A stretch of DNA of 64,000 bases, taken from assembly GCF_900112045.1 (NCBI RefSeq), contig NZ_FOJW01000003.1, forward strand, positions 94,948-158,947, read 5' to 3'. A model generated the notes under the pieces. It saw nothing but the letters and a program-made list of their open reading frames with translations. It searched no databases and was not told the DNA's origin. Numbering within the stretch: position 1 is the first letter of the stretch; the number at the start of each line of letters is the position of its first letter. Positions 60,508-64,000 of this stretch are shown piece by piece. Source of the stretch: Lentibacillus halodurans (GTDB taxonomy: Bacteria > Bacillota > Bacilli > Bacillales > Amphibacillaceae). The position numbers were made by a program, and so were the translations under genes.

Positions 60508-61547
60508 ATCCCATTTTACGTCATGTTTTCACTGCGATATTATTCAGCCTATTAATAACATTTGTGATGATTGGTGTAACATTTGCAACATTCCCGCTTG
60601 ATGACTGGTCACTCATTCTGGAAAAAACAATATACGATGTTCCGTTTTTTATACTTGTATTCAGTATACCGGTGGTTGCAGGTGCAATCATCGGCATGAC
60701 CACCGGATGGTATTGGCGGCAGCGGCTCCAGAGTGTTTCAAGAAATTTGGATGAAATTGCAAAAGGCCAGAAAATCTCTGCTGCTGATGAACCGTACAAA
60801 GAACTGGAAAAGATTCAGCAGCGCATGGCGCAAATACAGGAAAAAATACGTGTGCAAACTGAAAATGCTCAACGGTTGGCTACAGAAAGAGCAAAAGACC
60901 GGGAAAAGAGTCTGCAGGAGATCGTTGTCCAGGAAAGAAACCGATTGGCAAGGGAACTGCATGATTCCGTCAGTCAGCAGCTGTTTGCTGCGTCCATGAT
61001 GATGTCGGCGTTCAACGAATCCAACCCTCCTGAAGATGCATCCATGAATAAGCAGTTACGGATGGTCGAAAAGATGATTCACCAGTCACAGCTTGAAATG
61101 CGGGCATTGCTGCTCCATTTAAGACCAGTTGCTCTAAAAGGAAAGTCACTGCAGGAAGGTACCAAGGAGCTTCTGGCAGAACTTACACAAAAAGTGCCAA
61201 TGGAAATTGAATCAAAGCTGGAGGAATTCACGATTGACAAGGGTGTGGAGGATCAGCTGTTCCGCATATTGCAGGAGTCTGTTTCAAATACATTCCGCCA
61301 TGCCAAAGCATCATCCCTTCATGTGATACTGATCAGACGGGATGAAACGATTATTTTGCGCATTGCTGATGACGGAATCGGATTTGATACTGAGAATGTA
61401 CGAACAAGCTCTTATGGGCTTCAAAATATGCGTGAGCGTGCTTTTGAAATTGGAGGAACATTTAAAGTAGTCAGCATTCCAAACGAAGGAACACGAATGG
61501 AAGTTAAAGTTCCTGCCTTGAAAAAAGAGGGTGAGAATCTTGATTAA
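60504..61547 (+). CDS. liaS: Sensor histidine kinase LiaS
   Basis: NarL-family membrane kinase, 347 residues. Two membrane segments (residues 8-30 and 48-70) with a short extracellular loop, HAMP-like linker, the phospho-histidine in NRLARELHDSVSQQLFA near residue 156, and ATPase boxes DNG-type (ILRIADDGIGFDT) and SYGLQNMRERA. The small sensing loop is typical of intramembrane-sensing kinases such as LiaS and VraS, which react to cell-wall antibiotics. Confidence 0.93.
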   Translation: MNPILRHVFTAILFSLLITFVMIGVTFATFPLDDWSLILEKTIYDVPFFILVFSIPVVAGAIIGMTTGWYWRQRLQSVSRNLDEIAKGQKISAADEPYKELEKIQQRMAQIQEKIRVQTENAQRLATERAKDREKSLQEIVVQERNRLARELHDSVSQQLFAASMMMSAFNESNPPEDASMNKQLRMVEKMIHQSQLEMRALLLHLRPVALKGKSLQEGTKELLAELTQKVPMEIESKLEEFTIDKGVEDQLFRILQESVSNTFRHAKASSLHVILIRRDETIILRIADDGIGFDTENVRTSSYGLQNMRERAFEIGGTFKVVSIPNEGTRMEVKVPALKKEGENLD

Positions 61548-62169
61548 CGTATTATTTGCCGATGATCATGAAATGGTCAGGATTGGCGTATCAGCTTATT
61601 TATCTGCCCAGGCCGATATTAATGTGGCTGCGGAGGCTGACGATGGTGGAGAAGCTGTTCGGCTTGCTTTGGAGCTCAGGCCTGATATTATTTTGATGGA
61701 CCTGGTCATGAAAGAAATGGATGGCATTGAAGCAACAAAGCAGATCATTGAACAATGGCCTGAAGCTAAAATAATTGTTGTGACCAGTTTTCTTGATGAT
61801 GAAAAGGTTTATCCGGCACTTGAAGCAGGTGCAGTAAGCTATATGCTGAAGACGTCAAAAGCAAACGAAATAGCAAAGGCAATTCGGGCGACACATGAAG
61901 GCCAATCCATTTTGGAGCCTGAAGTAACAGGAAAGATTATGAACCGGATGCGTAAAAAACCGGCTGACAGTCTGCACGATCAGTTAACCGAGCGGGAAAT
62001 GGAGATATTGCTGCTTGTTGCTCAAGGGAAATCAAATCAGGAAATAGCAAATGAATTATTCATCGCTTTAAAAACGGTTAAAGTCCATATCAGTAATATT
62101 TTAGGGAAGCTTGAGGTGCAGGATCGAACACAGGCTGTTATTTATGCATTTAAACATGATTTGGTATAA
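61540..62169 (+). CDS. liaR: Response regulator LiaR
   Basis: A 209-residue NarL-type regulator. Receiver domain with VLFADDHEMVRIG and the phospho-acceptor Asp in PDIILMDLVMKEMDG, Lys in SYMLKTS, and a LuxR-type helix-turn-helix (LTEREMEILLLVAQGKSNQEIANELF). It activates the lia genes in response to LiaS. I start at TTG 61540 with AGAGGGTGAG upstream, overlapping liaS by eight bases; GTG 61531 is possible. Confidence 0.93.
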   Translation: MINVLFADDHEMVRIGVSAYLSAQADINVAAEADDGGEAVRLALELRPDIILMDLVMKEMDGIEATKQIIEQWPEAKIIVVTSFLDDEKVYPALEAGAVSYMLKTSKANEIAKAIRATHEGQSILEPEVTGKIMNRMRKKPADSLHDQLTEREMEILLLVAQGKSNQEIANELFIALKTVKVHISNILGKLEVQDRTQAVIYAFKHDLV

Positions 62170-62312
62170 GAATAAAAGTGGAAACGCTTGGTTAGTGGCG
62201 AGGGGATGAATTACGGGGATGAGGAAAGGATGATACAGCTATAGCGATGGAGCTGGCTGTGAAAGGCACTCGATTCCCTCCGCCAATTGAAATAATACGA
62301 ATAAAATCATAG

Positions 62313-63332
62313 TCATGTTGGCTTTTGGTAATACCTTTCAACAAGATTATAAATGGAAAGAAGTTCATACAAAATAATCAGATTTGCTGGTAAATTGGCC
62401 GGATGCTGTTCATTCTTAACAGTTATTGACTTATTATTTCCCCAAAATATTGCAGTTAGTTGTTTGTAGTATTCCCGGTGTTTTGGCTGTTCGTATGCAT
62501 CTGGGTGTTTAAGTGATTGTGCCATTTCTGTTACAGCATTCAAAATCGTTGTCCGTTTATCTGCAGACCATTCGACCTTGTTAAATGATGTATAAACCAA
62601 ATTGCCGATATGATAATGGATTAATCGTAAACGGACGAGCTGATCCTGTTCTTGCTGAAATTGTGTTCGTTCACTGCCTGCAAGTGGATGGTATTTGGAT
62701 TCTTCCTTTTGAAACCGGATCAGCTGTTCTGTCTGATGAATGATTCTATCCAGCTGTTCCGCTAATTCCTGTTCAACGACAGTGACCTGGTGCTGATCAT
62801 CAAGTATATCATGAAAGACCTTTTCAATGGCGATACCTGTCTTGTATGCTATCGTTTCCAGTTTTTTGGCAATCTCCTTTGTATAGTCGGGCGGAAGCAT
62901 CAACATATTGACTGCGGTAGAAACAACCAGTCCGGTAGTTGTTGTTCCAAGACGAATAAAAAATGCCGTAAGGATGTTGCTGTGTATGACTTCGATCATT
63001 GCAACAGATGTCAGCGTGGCAACAAGCAGTCCCGCATGCAGCTTTAATCGGAAACATGTTGCAATGGTAAATACAGCTGCTAACGTGTATGTGAGTGGTG
63101 AGTTACCAAATAACGATATGAAAAGCACCGCATATGCAGAACCGATAGCTGAAGCCGGAAAACGTATGATTCCTTTTTTGATCGAATCTGATACTGTTGG
63201 TTCAATGGTAACAATTGCTGTAATAACAGCAAAAACAGGTGGCCACTCCAATAGAACACAAATCCATGCTGTAATGAAAATGGCGACACCGGTTTTTATG
63301 ACACGACTACCCGCCAGCCTGAAATATTTCAT
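62313..63332 (-). CDS. Aromatic acid exporter family protein (FUSC/ArAE type)
   Basis: A 339-residue protein. Six or so membrane segments in the first 150 residues (ITAWICVLLEWPPVFAVITAIVTIEPTVS is the family mark), then a helical cytoplasmic domain rich in Gln and Glu. It is related to B. subtilis YgaE/YqjA and DUF939. Function as aromatic acid exporter is by family name only. ATG 63332 with GAGGATG is preferred to GTG 63347. The 140 bases before its end hold no gene. Confidence 0.85.
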   Translation of the reverse strand: MKYFRLAGSRVIKTGVAIFITAWICVLLEWPPVFAVITAIVTIEPTVSDSIKKGIIRFPASAIGSAYAVLFISLFGNSPLTYTLAAVFTIATCFRLKLHAGLLVATLTSVAMIEVIHSNILTAFFIRLGTTTTGLVVSTAVNMLMLPPDYTKEIAKKLETIAYKTGIAIEKVFHDILDDQHQVTVVEQELAEQLDRIIHQTEQLIRFQKEESKYHPLAGSERTQFQQEQDQLVRLRLIHYHIGNLVYTSFNKVEWSADKRTTILNAVTEMAQSLKHPDAYEQPKHREYYKQLTAIFWGNNKSITVKNEQHPANLPANLIILYELLSIYNLVERYYQKPT

Positions 63333-63442
63333 TAATATCATCCTCACAAAATGTTTGTGCCCTAACAGGCAGCATGTCCCTCCATTTCACAGGTGCAAAT
63401 GGAAAAACTAGGTGGGAAATAACTTCTGTTCCTATTAAATAC

Positions 63443-63500
63443 TGATTCTGCTCAACGAACATTCAGTGAGAATAAAACCTCCCACTGAATGTAGTTCTAC
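63443..63500 (-). repeat. Short inverted copy of the repeat's first module
   Basis: On the minus strand the segment reads GTAGAACTACATTCAGTGGG ... CACTGAATGTTCGTTGAGCA ... GAATC, the 5' block of the 117-bp unit with hairpin ATTCAGTG/CACTGAAT. The later blocks are missing or unrecognisable. Confidence 0.7.
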
Positions 63501-63537
63501 GATATCCCTCAGACTTCTATTTTTCCAATAATATGTT

Positions 63538-63675
63538 ATGTTTGCAAATTTTTTTAAAAAACATTACCAGCGGGAAGTTGGTACGGGCTATTTTGATGAC
63601 GTTGCACAAGTTATTTTAAGGGGAACGTCATCAACCGGAGCCTTACAAGGATGGTCAGAAACAGAACAATTTTAA
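63538..63675 (+). pseudogene. Short coding-like remnant of 45 codons
   Basis: ATG 63538 opens a frame ending ...QREVGTGYFDDVAQVILRG then TSSTGALQGWSETEQF and a stop at 63675. It reads like the end of a real protein rather than noise, but there is no ribosome site and no family recognised. A weak hairpin with a T-run lies at about 63687-63722. The following 180 bases are AT-rich with no gene. Confidence 0.3.
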
Positions 63676-63901
63676 CCAATCGACCATCAATTAAAAAATC
63701 CGCCTGTAACATGAATGGGTGAATTTTTTGTTTTGAAATATAATTGTAATCTCTCTATTACATGAGTGTCATATTCCCATGATATAATTCGAATTGACTA
63801 AAATTATTAAATACATAATAGATAAAATAGACTACCGCAAATGAATTGGAATGTTACATAATTAAACAGTTTTGCGGTTGTGACAATGGGGGGAACAAAA
63901 A

Positions 63902-64000
63902 GTGAAAAAAACAATCGGAACAGCAGTCACTGCCGGAGCGGTGTTGGTTGGCAGTGTGTTTTTGAGCGGCTCGGTGCATGCCGAAAGATTACAGGATGTG
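63902..64000 (+). CDS. Secreted protein, N-terminal part only
   Basis: GTG 63902 preceded by GGGGGG opens a 33-codon frame that runs off the window. MKKTIGTAVTAGAVLVGSVF, then LSGSVHA-ERLQDV, is a Sec signal peptide with likely cleavage after AHA-like VHA. Function cannot be told; several wall hydrolases of Bacilli start in this way. Confidence 0.75.
   Translation, partial: MKKTIGTAVTAGAVLVGSVFLSGSVHAERLQDV

Noticed and set aside
62176-62192. Catabolite-responsive element (TGGAAACGCTTGGT)
   Set aside because: The conserved C near the 3' end is missing and it lies downstream of liaR, not at a promoter.
62250-62290. tRNA-like string ending CTCGATTCCCTCCGCCA after liaR
   Set aside because: No pairing acceptor, D or anticodon arms upstream.

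Overview
The window comes from a low-to-moderate GC Gram-positive of the family Bacillaceae, most likely a salt-tolerant relative of Virgibacillus, Lentibacillus or Oceanobacillus. Evidence is the gene order of Bacillus core loci (trxB / nudix / rapZ / glmR / whiA / crh / clpP; cggR-gapA-pgk-tpiA-gpmI-eno; secG / carboxylesterase / rnr / smpB / ssrA; liaIH-liaFSR), Gram-positive regulators (CtsR, CggR, Crh, TnrA, LexA and Fur-like sites), strong GGAGG-type ribosome sites with many TTG/GTG starts, and an acidic lipoprotein linker. The genus is an inference.

Layout. 1-5979: glycerol and dihydroxyacetone use (glpF end, glpK, PTS-dependent dhaKLM, a GlpP-type antitermination leader, glpD). 6185-13630: TPR gene, trxB, then the nudix-rapZ-glmR-whiA-crh unit, interrupted by three exact-period 117-bp repeats, and convergent clpP with a CtsR box. 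14014-19822: a five-gene oligopeptide ABC transporter. 20020-25740: tRNA-Arg(CCG) with two stacked, decayed integrative elements: a 95-bp direct repeat of the tRNA 3' half, a frameshifted tyrosine integrase and a second integrase remnant; cargo is an AraC regulator, small membrane proteins, an SOS-box remnant, DUF5946 and YolD-like genes. 25753-30235: tnrA, a small fbpA-like gene, lrgAB, a K+ channel, rpoN and a glutaredoxin-like gene. 30241-37437: glycolytic operon with a complete CggR operator. 37638-42155: nucleoside hydrolase, nitroreductase, a ptsI without ptsH beside it, and an alpha/beta hydrolase. 42310-49134: secG, carboxylesterase, rnr, ZIP transporter, a MITE-like repeat, an SDR pseudogene, smpB and tmRNA. 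49229-54707: accessory region after ssrA with three redox/regulator pseudogenes, a type I toxin-antitoxin locus, an orphan Eco57I-like DNA methyltransferase and a dead MNT/HEPN pair. 54762-64000: M42 peptidase, hemolysin III, DUF1836, LLM oxidoreductase, the lia envelope-stress locus split by a repeat, an aromatic-acid-exporter-like protein and the start of a secreted protein.

How it fits together. Carbon flow and PTS signalling dominate: glycerol and DHA enter at dihydroxyacetone phosphate and feed the gapA operon; EI (ptsI) supplies phosphate for DhaM and probably GlpK; Crh reports fructose bisphosphate status. The most unusual signals are a modular dispersed intergenic repeat seen at four places (its hairpin is kept although arm sequences change), the stacked elements at tRNA-Arg, and the small holin-like toxin with an overlapping antisense RNA.
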